From Agelas oroides (Eukaryota; Porifera; Demospongiae; Agelasida; Agelasidae): a DNA stretch of 64,000 bases. The translations under genes were made by a program, and so were the position numbers. Where the stretch lies: the NCBI GenBank assembly GCA_949130485.1, contig OX422204.1:6622620-6686619 (forward strand), given 5' to 3'. Positions 1-29,563 of this stretch are shown piece after piece. Numbering within the stretch: position 1 is the first letter of the stretch; the number at the start of each line of letters is the position of its first letter. The notes beneath the pieces are model-generated. The model was not told the DNA's origin and did not search any database. It was given only the letters and a program-made list of their open reading frames with translations.

Positions 1-94
1 CTGTGGAAACCAGCCCTTGACCCTATGATGTCATGGTAACATAATTCATGACATCACAATGAACGGTTACTACATGAACACTTGGACAAAGATG

Positions 95-490
95 TTGCCC
101 CTCCCGGTGAGAAACCGTCTGCAGGTGAGCCAAGTTAGATCTCCTGGGCTTATTACCAAAACGTGAACCAAGGAGATTGCAAGATGGTTTATATTCCGCA
201 GGACTTCTTTCACAATTCTGCATCTCGCTGTATCCCAAGAGCTGGTGTGTCATAAATTGTTTTGAATGTTGCTAGGTTACACTAGTTGCTAGGTTACACC
301 AGTTGCTAGGTTACACTAGTTGCTAGGTTACACTAGTTGCTAGGTTACACCAGTTGCTAGGTTACACCAGTTGCTAGGTTACACTAGTTGCTAGGTTACA
401 CTAGTTGTAAAAGTACAGACTAGCCTAAGGGGGGAAAAAATTTGACTTGGTTCACCAGACCTATTTCCTCCTGAGAGAGTCTACTTGCCT
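95..490. repeat. Dispersed inverted-end repeat, copy A, in receptor intron 7
   Basis: The ends resemble GTGAGAAACCGTCTG...GGTTCACCAGACC, the same family as the copies at 8148-9410. It shares the interior words GGGCTTATT, GAGATTGCAAGA and TTTTGAA.GTTGCTAGG. The interior is expanded by a 17-bp minisatellite, which appears to have grown from the element's own GTTGCTAGGTTACAC word. Element class unknown. Confidence 0.5.
269..410. repeat. 17-bp minisatellite, about 8 units
   Basis: The unit GTTGCTAGGTTACACTA is repeated head to tail with a T/C variant near the end. It lies inside a dispersed repeat whose other copies hold a single version of the same word, so it is a local expansion in receptor intron 7. 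Confidence 0.9.
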
Positions 491-564
491 GAGGGCAAGA
501 TATCACACACACAACCCAATGACATTACAATTACTACAGAGTAATTTATATACTAACCGTTTAC

Positions 565-19822
<19,258 letters not shown>

Positions 19823-20188
19823 GTGGAGACTCAAACACTCAGTTACGAACACAATTAGGATTAGCAGATTCGATGTATTTCAGCAGCTTTCTAGGAGCGC
19901 AGCCACGAGGCTCCGTCAGTAGGGATCTTGTCAAGAAGATATTGCAGGCAGCTTCTCCGCTTTCATCACACGCGGCTGTTTCAGCAGTGTCTCTTACAGT
20001 AGTGGTACCTGGCAACTGGACCGTCCAATGCGCTACTCAGCATGTCCGCACAGTAAGTCAGTGCAAACGAAGTTGGTCCTCTAAAACGGGCATTCCAATG
20101 GCTTCTTTTGTAGTAACGTTTTGGACCACACCCCCTTTCACTTTGCACCTATACCTCTAGGGTACCGGGTGTGGTCAGCTGATTACTT

Positions 20189-20285
20189 TGAGCCTCGTTC
20201 CAGGCCTGGCTCATGTACGCCTGGGAACAAGGCTTGCGAATAGGCAAGTCTCGTTCCCAGCGTGCGAAAAAAAGGGAACGAGACT
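20189..20285. mobile_element. Two adjacent short palindromes of the GCCTCG / GTCTCG classes
   Basis: GAGCCTCGTTCCAGGC with GCCTGGGAACAAGGCT (about 20191-20234), then AAGTCTCGTTCCC with GGGAACGAGACTA (about 20243-20286). Inverted ends are clear, but no flanking duplication was found. Upstream of the receptor start. Confidence 0.5.
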
Positions 20286-20299
20286 ATCGCAATCTCCAC

Positions 20300-21320
20300 A
20301 GTTAATTCCATGTTTCTAGACTCCAGGGCAGCTGTGATGGAGGACTCACTGGACTCTAGTGTGGTTGTGATGGAGGCCTGACTGGACTCCAGTGTACAGT
20401 TGTGATGGAGGACTGACTGGACTCTGGTGCAGTTGTGGACTGACTGGTTCCAGTGCAGCTGTGATGGAGGACTCACTGGACTCCAGGATGGAGGACTCAC
20501 TAGATTCCAGTGCAGCTGTGATGGAGGACTGACTGGACTCTATATAGTGTGGTTGTGATGGAGGCCTGACTGCATGGACTCCAGTGTGCAGTTGTGATGG
20601 AGGACTGACTGGACTCTAGTGTGATGGAGGACTGACTGGACTCCAGTGTGGTTGGGATGGAGGACTGCCTGGACTCTGGTGCAGTTGTGGACTGACTGGA
20701 CTCCAGGGAAGTTGTGATGGAGGACTGGCTTGATTCCAGTGCAGCTGTGATGGAGGACTGACTGGACTCCAGTGCCAGCTGTGATGGAGGACTGACTGGA
20801 CTCCAGTGCATGCAGCTGTGATGGAGGACTCACTGGACTCCAGTGCAGCTGTGATGGAGGACTGACTGGACTCCAGTGCAGCTGTGATGGAGGACTGACT
20901 AGACTCCAGGGCAGCTGTGATGGAGGACTGACTGGACTCCAGTGCAGCTGTGATGGAGGACTGTCTGGACTCCAGTGCAGCTGTGACTCCAGTGTGGTTG
21001 TGATGGAGGACTGACTGGACTCCAGTGTGGTTGTGATGGAGGACTGACTGCATGGGCTTCAGTGTGGTTGTGATGGAGGACTGACTGCATGGGCTTCAGT
21101 GTGGTTGTGATGGAGGACTGACTGGACTCCAGTGCAGCTGTGATGGAGGACTGACTGGACTCCAGTGCAGCTGTGATGGAGGGCTGTCTGGACTCCAGTG
21201 CAGCTGTGATGGAGGGCTGTCTGGACTCCAGTGCAGCTGTGATGGAGGACTGACTGGACTTCAGTGCAGCTGTGATGGAGGACTGACTGGACTCCAGTGC
21301 AGCTGTGATTAATGGCATGC
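20300..21320. repeat. 33-bp minisatellite, about 30 units
   Basis: Unit CTCCAGTGCAGCTGTGATGG followed by AGGACTGACTGGA, with CAGCTG/GTGGTTG variants. As 33 is a multiple of three, several frames stay open (Ser/Gln/His-rich), but the units vary freely and no start, splice or codon bias supports a protein. Confidence 0.95.
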
Positions 21321-21329
21321 ATGTAAACC

Positions 21330-22060
21330 TGTGCTCATTTCATCCCCACTCACAAATGTCAGTGGGGATGACATTTCTCAATTTAACAAAATGACAGGTT
21401 GTCTACAATAGGATAAAACCATGCACAGTGGATTTAACCAACCAATCTGTTTTACTGTAGTACTTGCATACACTACCATTTGTTAGGCCTGAGTACATTC
21501 TATTCCCCCAAAATGACGTAATGATGCTTTCGAGCACTGGTCATAAATGTTGCAACTTGCCAGTTAAGTTACTCATGCAGGCTTAGTGATGGGGAGTTAC
21601 AAAAAATTGATCCCTTTATCTCCCATTGCTTGTTTGTTTTTGTTTTGTTGTTATTTTGCAATAGTCACACAAAATATCAACTTATACATGGCTTAAAATG
21701 TGGCCGTGACAGCTTTCTAAAATCAAGAACAGCTAAAGAAATAGACCTTATAAAGCAGTGTACTGGCTTTAATTGAGAGACATTAATGCAAATATCTGTG
21801 CAGGTTTAACCTCATCCCCAGGCCCCTCCTAAGGGGGAGGGGCCTGGGGATGAGGCTACCCTCTATAAGGTTAAAGTACATAGTTTTAGAGTGTCTATAT
21901 GCACCTAACTACAAAATTTCAATTATGTCTATATAGTATTGTAGCTCTCAGCTTTTTTGTAAATCATCTTTGCATCACTCATTACCCAACTTGTGACCCA
22001 AAGCAAAACAGTCTAGCTGTTTTCTAAACGTCACGTATTTCAATCATGTTATGCATTACT
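21330..22060. other. No gene seen
   Basis: AT-rich. Holds one palindrome at about 21809-21860 (CCTCATCCCCAGGCCCCTCC with its inverse) of the same style as the MITEs above but without a visible duplication. Confidence 0.5.
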
Positions 22061-22423
22061 GAGTCAGGTTAAAGCGTGTAAAGAGTTGGAAGAGGGTTTT
22101 GGAACTCACTTCACAGATGTGATCCTTCTCAATGCTGTTGATGTGGACATGCGGGAGATGAAGAGGCTGATATGGGATGCTGATTGGGAGGGCTCAAATG
22201 TACTGAGAAGGCATTGCAAAGCTAGCATCGTGACTATGTCTTTTTCTAATTGATCATCGTGATTCAGGGAGGTAGTTGGATAACACAGTGGAATGCACTC
22301 GCCACACTTAGAGATTTAAGGCTCTCTCCAAGGGATGCTGGGACCCTTTGTGTGAGGAGAACGATTTCAACCTGAGACCATCTACTAAGACAGCATCAAT
22401 GTGAGTTCAACCTGGACAAAGAC

Positions 22424-22473
22424 TTGTCTCGTGTAGCCAGAGTCTTGCCGGAGAGTCTGGCTACATGAGACTA
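22424..22473. mobile_element. 50-bp palindrome of the GTCTCG-TAGCCAGA class
   Basis: TTGTCTCGTGTAGCCAGA paired with TCTGGCTACATGAGACTA. Flanks GACAAAGAC (22415-22423) and GACAAAAAC (22474-22482) match 8 of 9. The same arm is found in the larger element at 29000. Confidence 0.78.
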
Positions 22474-22600
22474 GACAAAAACAGCTTTCTTGCAGTTCAG
22501 TGACCAGCTGCTGACACACTTAGTGGAGGGTGACATCAAGTTTGTGTACAAGTTCTGGAAACGTTTTCTGAACCCCTTTTAAACTCTGGTTTGTATCATT

Positions 22601-22695
22601 ATGCTTTTGTACTCTGTCTCTGTCTATTTGCATATACGGCTATATTGATGCACCTTGACCTTGAGCCCATAGACAGAGACAGAGTACAAAAGCAT
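22601..22695. repeat. Perfect 27-bp inverted repeat, 41-bp loop
   Basis: Arm 22601-22627 (ATGCTTTTGTACTCTGTCTC...) is the exact inverse of 22669-22695. No flanking duplication. Probably a solitary MITE or recent inverted duplication. Confidence 0.85.
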
Positions 22696-23389
22696 GGCTG
22701 GCTCCATAACTTCCTTCATCAAATTATCCTCAAAATAAATTATTGCTATAGAGTCATTCTGCTAAGGTCTAGTTAATTACAATAGTTTGTGGTAGGTGTA
22801 GATGTGATGTCAGTGTGAGCGACACTAGCTATGCAATAGTAATTTCATTTCCATCAACATCCCATGCCATTTATACTTCTCCCCAACAAAGGAGATGCTC
22901 AAGAGTTTGACTGAAAGGCTACGTGGCCCTCTTCGACTGTCAGGCGTGGATCTGAGCATCGTAACACAGCGTTCCTCGCGTCAGGAAGGGCCGATAACTG
23001 TTCCTGTGTAGGTAGAACTTGCCAGGTAAGCTTGGAGCGTTCACATCTTGTTGACTACGAGGGTAGCACTGCGTTGTGAGGTCGTAGTCGTGGAACCATA
23101 GATAACAGAAGGGATTGGAAACGCGCGTCAGGAACTAGAGACCCACCCCTGGAAAAAATGACCCCCCCCCCCCATCACATGCACAGTTGCAGTCAAATGG
23201 ATGACAGTATTCAAAAGAGGTGCATACAAAAGAAGTGCAAAAAGGAATTGTAAAAAGTGCACAAAGGAAAAAAAAATCAGTAAAATGTTGATATGCAAGT
23301 AAAAAAATCCTGCGTACACTGTGCACAAATAAAAGTCTTGGGTTTACACGTTTAATACCTACACACCTATAGTGATACCATGAGTCACA

Positions 23390-23752
23390 TTGCTCACATT
23401 GGACCATCATGGAGTCGTACTCAGCTGGCAATGAGCAGACACAATAAAGAGTTATTACGATATGTTTTCGTTTGTTTTTCTTCCCAGAAGTCGTGGTTGG
23501 GAAGGGTGTCAGTATCCCAGTGTCAAAGTTTTCCTTGAGGTGTTGCGCAAGTCCTTCCTGTTTTAATTGAGTCACAAGACAGCCCAGATGCAGCCTGGAA
23601 AGCTGTGCCAATGGCAAAAAGACCACAGTCAGCACTCCCTCTCTGTTGTACAATTGGCATGTTAGTACAATTGGCATGACAATTGGCATGACTGTGACAA
23701 CGAGGCTGTTGTCCCAGACAGCAGGTCGATAGAGGCGCACCAACAATTGCAT
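23390..23752 (-). pseudogene. Fossil transposon Ulp1-PHD coding region, 3' part
   Basis: On the minus strand the Ulp1 catalytic-cysteine segment (QQRGSADCGLFAIGTAF), a linker (LAQHLKENFDTGILTPFP) and a PHD finger (CVCSLPAEYDSMMVQCEQC, then WYHYRCVGI) appear in order but in two different frames, so at least one frameshift separates them. Order and sequence resemble the C-terminal third of the Ginger protein at 55105-57859 (REHLCSSFEDGELLPFP and the PHD finger). Its 5' continuation is on the far side of the LINE, at 26441. Confidence 0.7.
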
Positions 23753-26440
23753 GTGGCCCTTGCGACCTAGAGTTCCTTCTTATTTCTCTTTGTAATCATG
23801 TGAGTTCTTGTAAGTATCATGTAGGCCTTTTTTATCGACCGCCTTCCAGCGGCGTCCAAAGTTTACAGAGTTTGTGTACTTATTTTGAAAGTTTAGATTC
23901 ATCATATTTTTATAATTTTGTACTGTTAGGGGATTTTAATGTGGATTTTTATAATCAGTCTCACTTTTTGTACCACCACCTAAACAGTATTCTTCATAGT
24001 TTTTCACTTCATCAGGTCGTAGAGGGTCACACCCACACCAGCCCTTCTGGTAATGCTTCACTCATTGATCTGGCCCTGGTCTCTAATTTGCCGCAACTTC
24101 ACAAGTGCTCAATTGTGCCACCTCTGGCGAACTCTGATCACTCAGGTCTGGACATGAGTATAAAATGGAGGAATATCAGGAGACCTGCAACCAGTAGTAA
24201 GAGAGTTGTCTGGAAATATGCGCAAGCAGATTTTGGCAAGGCCTGCTCACTCATTGAAGGAACTAACTGGGATGCCCTAATTAATAACGACATCAATGTG
24301 TCCTTGAAAAACTGGCAAAATAAATTTTTGAGTATTATTGAGGAATGTATACCTAAGCAGATCCTACCCAGGAGGAGAAACTTACCGTGGATGTCAAGAA
24401 ACCTAGTTAGGGCAATGAGAAAACGAAATAGTCTGTACAGGCGAGCCAGGAAACACCGAAATCCTGGCCTCTTCAACCGCTATAAGGGAGAAAGAAATAG
24501 AATTGTGCATGAGCTGAGAAGGGCCAAGAGGGATTATTACTTGAGAAACCTCAATCCAAACAATACCAAACAGTTCTGGAAGACCGTAAAACTGATGAAT
24601 AAACAGAAAACTTCCATTCCTACTCTTAACAGGAATGGTACAGCAGCTAACGAAGACTCTGAGAAGGCCAACATGCTCAATCAATACTTCTCTGAATGCT
24701 TTAATATGGCTAAACCGCCCCTGGCTAATGGGGACTATTGCAACATCCAAACCACTGGTGAATGTCCTCAAGACATACTTTGTACAGAAGATGAAGTTTT
24801 CTATATGTTGAATTCTTTGAATACCACCAAAGCTAATGGTCCAGACGGAATATCTGCACGAATGTTGAAAAACACTGCCCATAGCATTACTCCATCCCTG
24901 ACAAAGCTATTGAATCTCTCTATTCAAAGTAGTAGATTCCCGGAGGCATGGAAACTTTCTTCGGTTGTACCCATCCCCAAAGGCAGTGAACACGAAAGTC
25001 CATCTAATTACAGGCCAATCTCACTACTGTCAGTGACAAGTAAGCTACTAGAACGCCATTTCCATCAATTGATTACAAATCACTTGTCAGATAACCATCC
25101 TCTTGCTAATACCCAGTGGGGTTTCCAGTCTGCAAAGTCTACTGTCAGTGCATTGTTGTCCACCACCTACGATTGGTTGGAGGAAATGGAGGCAGGTAGG
25201 GATATCTGCTCAGTGTTTCTAGACCTTAAAAAGGCATTTGATACGGTTCCCCACCAATCTCTCATGGAAAAACTTGTGCAATTAAACCTAAATCCATTCA
25301 TTCTTCAGTGGTTGTGCAGCTATCTTATGAACAGGCAACAAAAGGTTGTGGTTGGAGGAGAGGAATCAGGGACCATCCCAGTGATCTCGGGCGTGCCGCA
25401 GGGATCGGTACTTGGTCCTCTTTTATTTCTAATCTATATTGATGGTGTTACCAGGATTCCATTGTCTGAGGGAAGCAAACTAGTGCTCTATGCTGATGAC
25501 ATGTTACTATACAGAAGAATTAGCAGCCCTGAGGATTTTAATATCCTCCAAAATGACATTGATGCAGTCAACAACTGGGTGAACGAGAACCATCTCTGCT
25601 TCAACACCACCAAATGCAAATATATGTTGATCACACGCAAGAAGAGACCAAGACCAATGCATCCCCCTGCAATACTAATTAATGGTATACCTCTTCATAT
25701 GGTGGATTCCTACAAATACCTTGGGCTACTCATCTCCTCTGACCTTACATGGTCACATCATATTGACTCAATATGTAGCAAAGCTAGAAAAATTTTAGGC
25801 TTACTCTACCGGAAATTCTCCCATGACACCGAGCCGCATGCCCTTCTGCAACTATATTTGTCACTGGTAAGGCCCCATCTTGAGTATGGGAGTCAGGTTT
25901 GGGATCCACATCTTCAAAAAGACATAAACCAACTTGAGAGGGTGCAAAAATTTGGACTGAGAATATGTGCTAAGCAATGGGACTTGAACTACAATGAGCT
26001 TCTGTCAAACTTTGAAGTACCCACATTAAATGATCATAGGCTGTATCTCAAACTTACTACCATGTATAAAATTGTATATGACCTCCTTGTTTTCCCTCCT
26101 GTTTTTGTACGTCGTAGTACTAGGGCACATGTAAATAGTAATAGTTTTATTCAACCTTATGCACATACCAATAGTTTCTTGTACTCATTTGTTCCACATT
26201 CTATTTCACTTTGGAACTCATTACCTAATAGTATTACTAATGCACATTCATTCACTTCCTTTAAGTCACAGTTAAATACTCATCTTTATTATATTAGTTA
26301 AATACTTGTAATATGGGTGCATCTTTTATTAGCTTACTGCTACTGTTGTACCCTTTGCATATTGCATAAATTTATTATAGAGAAAAAAAAAATAAATAAA
26401 TAAATAAAAAATAAAAAATAAAAAATAAAAAAAATAAAAA
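23753..26440 (+). mobile_element. 5'-truncated CR1/Jockey-type LINE with A-rich tail
   Basis: Begins directly inside an endonuclease coding frame, so ORF1 and the endonuclease N-terminus are absent, and ends in an (A)nT tail at 26379-26440. It interrupts a Ulp1-PHD fossil: the fossil's frame resumes across it, fixing both boundaries to a few bases. Only CAT is shared at the two junctions, so any target duplication is very short, as is common in the CR1/L2 group. Confidence 0.85.
23800..26301 (+). CDS. LINE endonuclease (C-terminal part) and reverse transcriptase, open frame of 833 codons
   Basis: Reverse transcriptase of a non-LTR retrotransposon. Seen: endonuclease motifs LLGDFNVDF (about residue 43) and NSDHSGLD (about 111); RT motifs NYRPISLLS, FLDLKKAFDTV, GVPQGSVLGPLLFLIYID and the catalytic YADD at 564-567; then the C-terminal HLEYGSQVWDP and LWNSLPNSI stretch typical of Jockey/CR1-like elements. 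The frame is uninterrupted up to a stop at 26301, so the insertion is fairly young, but the missing 5' part means it is not autonomous. The frame is open further upstream to the insertion point; 23800 is a GTG within it, not a true start. Closest group (CR1/L2 versus Jockey) is uncertain. Confidence 0.92.
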   Translation: MSSCKYHVGLFYRPPSSGVQSLQSLCTYFESLDSSYFYNFVLLGDFNVDFYNQSHFLYHHLNSILHSFSLHQVVEGHTHTSPSGNASLIDLALVSNLPQLHKCSIVPPLANSDHSGLDMSIKWRNIRRPATSSKRVVWKYAQADFGKACSLIEGTNWDALINNDINVSLKNWQNKFLSIIEECIPKQILPRRRNLPWMSRNLVRAMRKRNSLYRRARKHRNPGLFNRYKGERNRIVHELRRAKRDYYLRNLNPNNTKQFWKTVKLMNKQKTSIPTLNRNGTAANEDSEKANMLNQYFSECFNMAKPPLANGDYCNIQTTGECPQDILCTEDEVFYMLNSLNTTKANGPDGISARMLKNTAHSITPSLTKLLNLSIQSSRFPEAWKLSSVVPIPKGSEHESPSNYRPISLLSVTSKLLERHFHQLITNHLSDNHPLANTQWGFQSAKSTVSALLSTTYDWLEEMEAGRDICSVFLDLKKAFDTVPHQSLMEKLVQLNLNPFILQWLCSYLMNRQQKVVVGGEESGTIPVISGVPQGSVLGPLLFLIYIDGVTRIPLSEGSKLVLYADDMLLYRRISSPEDFNILQNDIDAVNNWVNENHLCFNTTKCKYMLITRKKRPRPMHPPAILINGIPLHMVDSYKYLGLLISSDLTWSHHIDSICSKARKILGLLYRKFSHDTEPHALLQLYLSLVRPHLEYGSQVWDPHLQKDINQLERVQKFGLRICAKQWDLNYNELLSNFEVPTLNDHRLYLKLTTMYKIVYDLLVFPPVFVRRSTRAHVNSNSFIQPYAHTNSFLYSFVPHSISLWNSLPNSITNAHSFTSFKSQLNTHLYYIS

Positions 26441-26940
26441 CATCTCACGAATCGACGGTGACAGCGATCCAAAGAAGCAGGAGTCATACACCTTCACCTT
26501 GCCATTCTGGTAGTGTGTTGCAATCCAATGGTTTCTTTCTGTACCGAACATAATCTGGATACCTATGGCGGAAATGCTAACCAGTGGCGTAGCTAAGGTA
26601 GGGCCTGGTAGGGCCTAGGCCCTACCAACTGCTGCAAGTGCCCTACCAACTGGAGCCCTACCGTCCGGCTTTCTCACTTACTGGAGCTACACAACCGCCA
26701 GTGTAACAGTGCTGTACGTACGTAGCTTCATTCGAGCAACCGCCAGGCACGCTGGGCTTCTCTTCGTCTACTAAGTCTGAGTACGACAGACATGTGTCTA
26801 CAAACCACGCCTACCCAAGTACATGTCTCGTTCCCAGTCTGTACTTGTGCCCTACCAACTGTCAGCTTCTAGCTACGCCACTGATGCTAACAGGAAAGAC
26901 AATTAACCTTCCATTAACAGCTAGCTGTCACTATCTTGGC
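26441..26940 (-). pseudogene. Fossil transposon Ulp1-PHD coding region, 5' part, split by a hAT MITE
   Basis: Minus strand 26573-26441 reads IGIQIMFGTERNHWIATHYQ then NGKVKVYDSCFFG, with the His (HW) and Asp (VYDS) of an Ulp1-type protease active site. The segment beyond the MITE (from 26891) continues in frame as RLIVFPVSI. It joins conceptually with 23752-23390 across the LINE. Compare HWVCAS and VDVYDS in the intact Ginger protein. Confidence 0.68.
26582..26883. mobile_element. hAT-type MITE with perfect 8-bp target duplication
   Basis: 302 bp, ends CAGTGGCGTAGCTA and inverse TAGCTACGCCACTG, the terminal sequence style of hAT transposons. Flanked by ATGCTAAC at 26574-26581 and 26884-26891. 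Interior contains repeated GCCCTACCAACT words. No coding capacity. Confidence 0.95.
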
Positions 26941-26949
26941 GGGAACTAG

Positions 26950-28990
26950 TGGGGGGGTCATTTAACCCTACCGTAAGTCAATTTTTCCTAATTAAGGAAT
27001 CAGTGACCGGGGGGTCACTCATTCCTGGGGGTCATTCATTCCTCTGACACCGGAACTAGAGCGCGTTACGGTGGTACGGTGAAATTGCCATACAAGCACA
27101 GCATATACTGAAGTCCTGCGAACTCGTGAAGCAACGTGCCAAGCTAGTAAGGCTCTCAAGGCATTATTTTAGTCGTGGAATTTAATTGCAAGGATGCAGC
27201 AGCGGAGCTCATGAAAGTTGCTTCGTTTTCGAAGGCAAATAATGTCGTTTTTAGTGGTTTTGTAGTTTTTCCAAGTTTTCTATTAATGCAACAACAATTC
27301 CAATTATTCTGTATGTTACCTGTGTACATGGTAAATATAAATGTCTAGATTAAACTAAGAAACTTTGAATAGCGCTTTACACAAAAATATTATAATACAG
27401 ATTTAGCCTTCACGACCAGTACTTGGGTTTGTAGTTTTTCCAGCAAAGTTCCAGCTACAAGCTGCACATACCCCACACAGATCGAACATATACTTACTGC
27501 TGTATATCTACATTACAGTAATGTTTCGATTGTAGGTAACAGCTCAGAGAATGGAAGGGTAAAAGTACCGTGGTACCATGCATAGAATGTACTGTTTTTC
27601 TCACAGTTACGGGTGTTTACCAGGTACTGTACATGCTTTAGCAGCGAATAACTGTAGAATCGCACGAATCCGCTAGATAATCGGCAGTTGTAGGTATGGC
27701 TACGCTGCACTAGAGCTCTGGCAGGTGCTCGCTACAAGACGCTAGCGCCATTTGTAGACCACGTGACCGTAACGCGCACCGGATCGGAATGGGAACTTGC
27801 CAAAAAATAGGTTCGCCAACTTGCATGTCTGTTTGGCAAGTTCACAGCCACAATGGATTCCACAATAATCGAACTGGACTCCCTTCTAAGTATTCCAATT
27901 TCTACGGTAATGTGCCAGATTGGATGTCGAGTGTGGAAGGAAGCACCAAATCAAACACAATGTCGAATGAATTTTCAAACACTTACTGCAATTGGGGCTT
28001 ACGTGACCTCCTTTTGAACACATGCATAGAATGTACGAGGCACTGCTGACGAATGCTTGCACTGCACCGCGCTAATGTGTACTGCGCTAATGCCTACCAA
28101 TATAACCCTGTAGCGCTAGCTGTAAGCATGGGGAGTAATAATAGGGGGCAGACGACAGACGTCAGTATGACGTCATCGGGCATGAAGCGCGGTGAACAAA
28201 GTAAATACCTGCGGTAGCTGCGCTCTGGTATGCCGGAAAGGGTCTCATTACTTTCACGTCGTTTCATGTCCCCTGTCACATGACCCAGGTGCAGGGTGAA
28301 AGCCGCATTACGTCGCACTTACGCCACATCGCCACAAGTGGCATCACATGGTGTTCGTCACTTTTTAAAGCAGAAAAAAAAAAGAAGGAATAAAACCCAT
28401 TTCCTGTCCCTAGCCCTAACCCGACGTGAAAGTATTGAGACCCATGCCGGAAACAATGAAACCGCTAACAGCGCTACAGCGCTGGGAAATTACATTCCTA
28501 AGCGTGACTAGCCTCGCGCTAAGGCGCTCGGCAATACTTCTCCAATACATAAGCGATACGGGAACACATATGGCCTACGTTCAGACAGCTGTTGCTTCGT
28601 GTACAGGGGCAATACCGAGCTGTCTAGACACCGATCTAGAGTTCCAGCATCGGCCTTTTCAACAGTGGTAGTTGGAACTCCGTCCGACTTTGTTTGACAC
28701 TGGACAGAGCGGTCGGCTACCACCAGGTGCAGGAGGGATTACTATTGGCAAGCGGAACTTTAGCCTGAGCGAACTCCGTGCGACGTTCTTCGACACCGCT
28801 ATGGAGCTCTAGGCAGCTTGGGTTTCCCCTTTGCACGAAGGCAGCAGCCGTAGGTTACGTTCCCGTATATACATGTAGCAGTGGAGAATTCGCCCCTGCA
28901 AGGGCGCATCGAGCCGCCAAAGGCCCCAGTTAACGTTAACGCGCCCCAGACGTGACGTCACGGATGTTAGTTGGCCCATGGGCCATGGGG
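26950..28990. other. No gene recognised
   Basis: About 2 kb with several short open frames on both strands and relatively CpG-rich parts (27060-27100, 28090-28330, 28430-28930). GGGGGTCATTCATTCCT-like words repeat at 26951-27045. No frame shows a known domain. Confidence 0.4.
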
Positions 28991-28999
28991 GGCCGGGAA

Positions 29000-29312
29000 T
29001 AGTCTCGCGTAGCCAGACTCTCGCAGGGAGGAGAGTCTGGTGAACTGCCCATATAAGACTTGTTCCAACACCCACCCCAACTGGGGTGGGCGATAAGTAG
29101 CTGCGCACCACAAAGTTTACATTGCTTCGCGATAATCTAGTGTGAGTGAGGCTTCGTTTACTTGACACGTCGCTATTATAGCTGCATAAAGTAAACGCTG
29201 TGGCTGTGAAGGCACTTATCGCCCACCCCAGTTGGGGTGGGTGTTGGAACAAGTCTTATATAGGCAGTTCACCAGACTCTCCTCCCTGCGAGAGTCTGGC
29301 TACGCGAGACTA
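29000..29312. mobile_element. 313-bp long-armed MITE with perfect 9-bp target duplication
   Basis: Arms of about 110 bp begin TAGTCTCGCGTAGCCAGACT and continue through CCCACCCCAACTGGGGTGGG. Flanked by GGCCGGGAA at 28991-28999 and 29313-29321. The arms differ at only a few positions, so the insertion is young. The outer arm matches the 50-bp palindrome at 22424 and a half copy at 32159. Confidence 0.94.
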
Positions 29313-29332
29313 GGCCGGGAAGGGGTCTAGTA

Positions 29333-29380
29333 TTTGTTACTATTGTAGTACTGGCGGTAAATTCCGACCAGTTTTTATCT
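29333..29380. repeat. Internal fragment of the 7-bp-TSD MITE family
   Basis: GTACTGGCGGTAAATTCCG and its surroundings match the interior of 1707-1969 and 17368-17628 (inverse). No termini are present. Confidence 0.45.
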
Positions 29381-29563
29381 ATTCACACAGCAATTTAACA
29401 GTTAATTTTTTTTTTTTAAACTTGAAAAGAAGACTTACAGCTCAGCAGAGCAACACAACTAGGAAGTACAATGTTCACCTATTACAAAGTTTCATCTAAA
29501 CCTAGCTGCCTATTATCTACTCTCAAAGTCATCATCTACTCTACGCTCAAGTTATGTGCTGTT

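Larger units (their letters stand above)
22068..23009 (+). other. Possible exons of an unrecognised plus-strand gene
   Basis: Three coding-looking stretches. About 22068-22200 contains ELEEGFGTHFTDVILLN and VDMREMKRLIW; 22495-22581 follows a good acceptor (TTTCTTGCAG) and reads FSDQLLTHLVEGD through KFWKRFLNPF to a stop; 22891-23009 reads EMLKSLTERLRGPLRLSG to a stop. I do not recognise the family and cannot fix the splicing. They may be a host gene or an element fossil. Confidence 0.25.

Noticed and set aside
20183-21322. Overlapping Ser/Gln-rich open frames across the 33-bp array
   Set aside because: The unit length is a multiple of three, so frames stay open by arithmetic. There is no consistent start, splice signal or conserved unit protein.
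28296-29252. Several 70-147-codon frames in a CpG-rich stretch
   Set aside because: They overlap in both strands, one runs through a MITE, and none has a recognisable motif.
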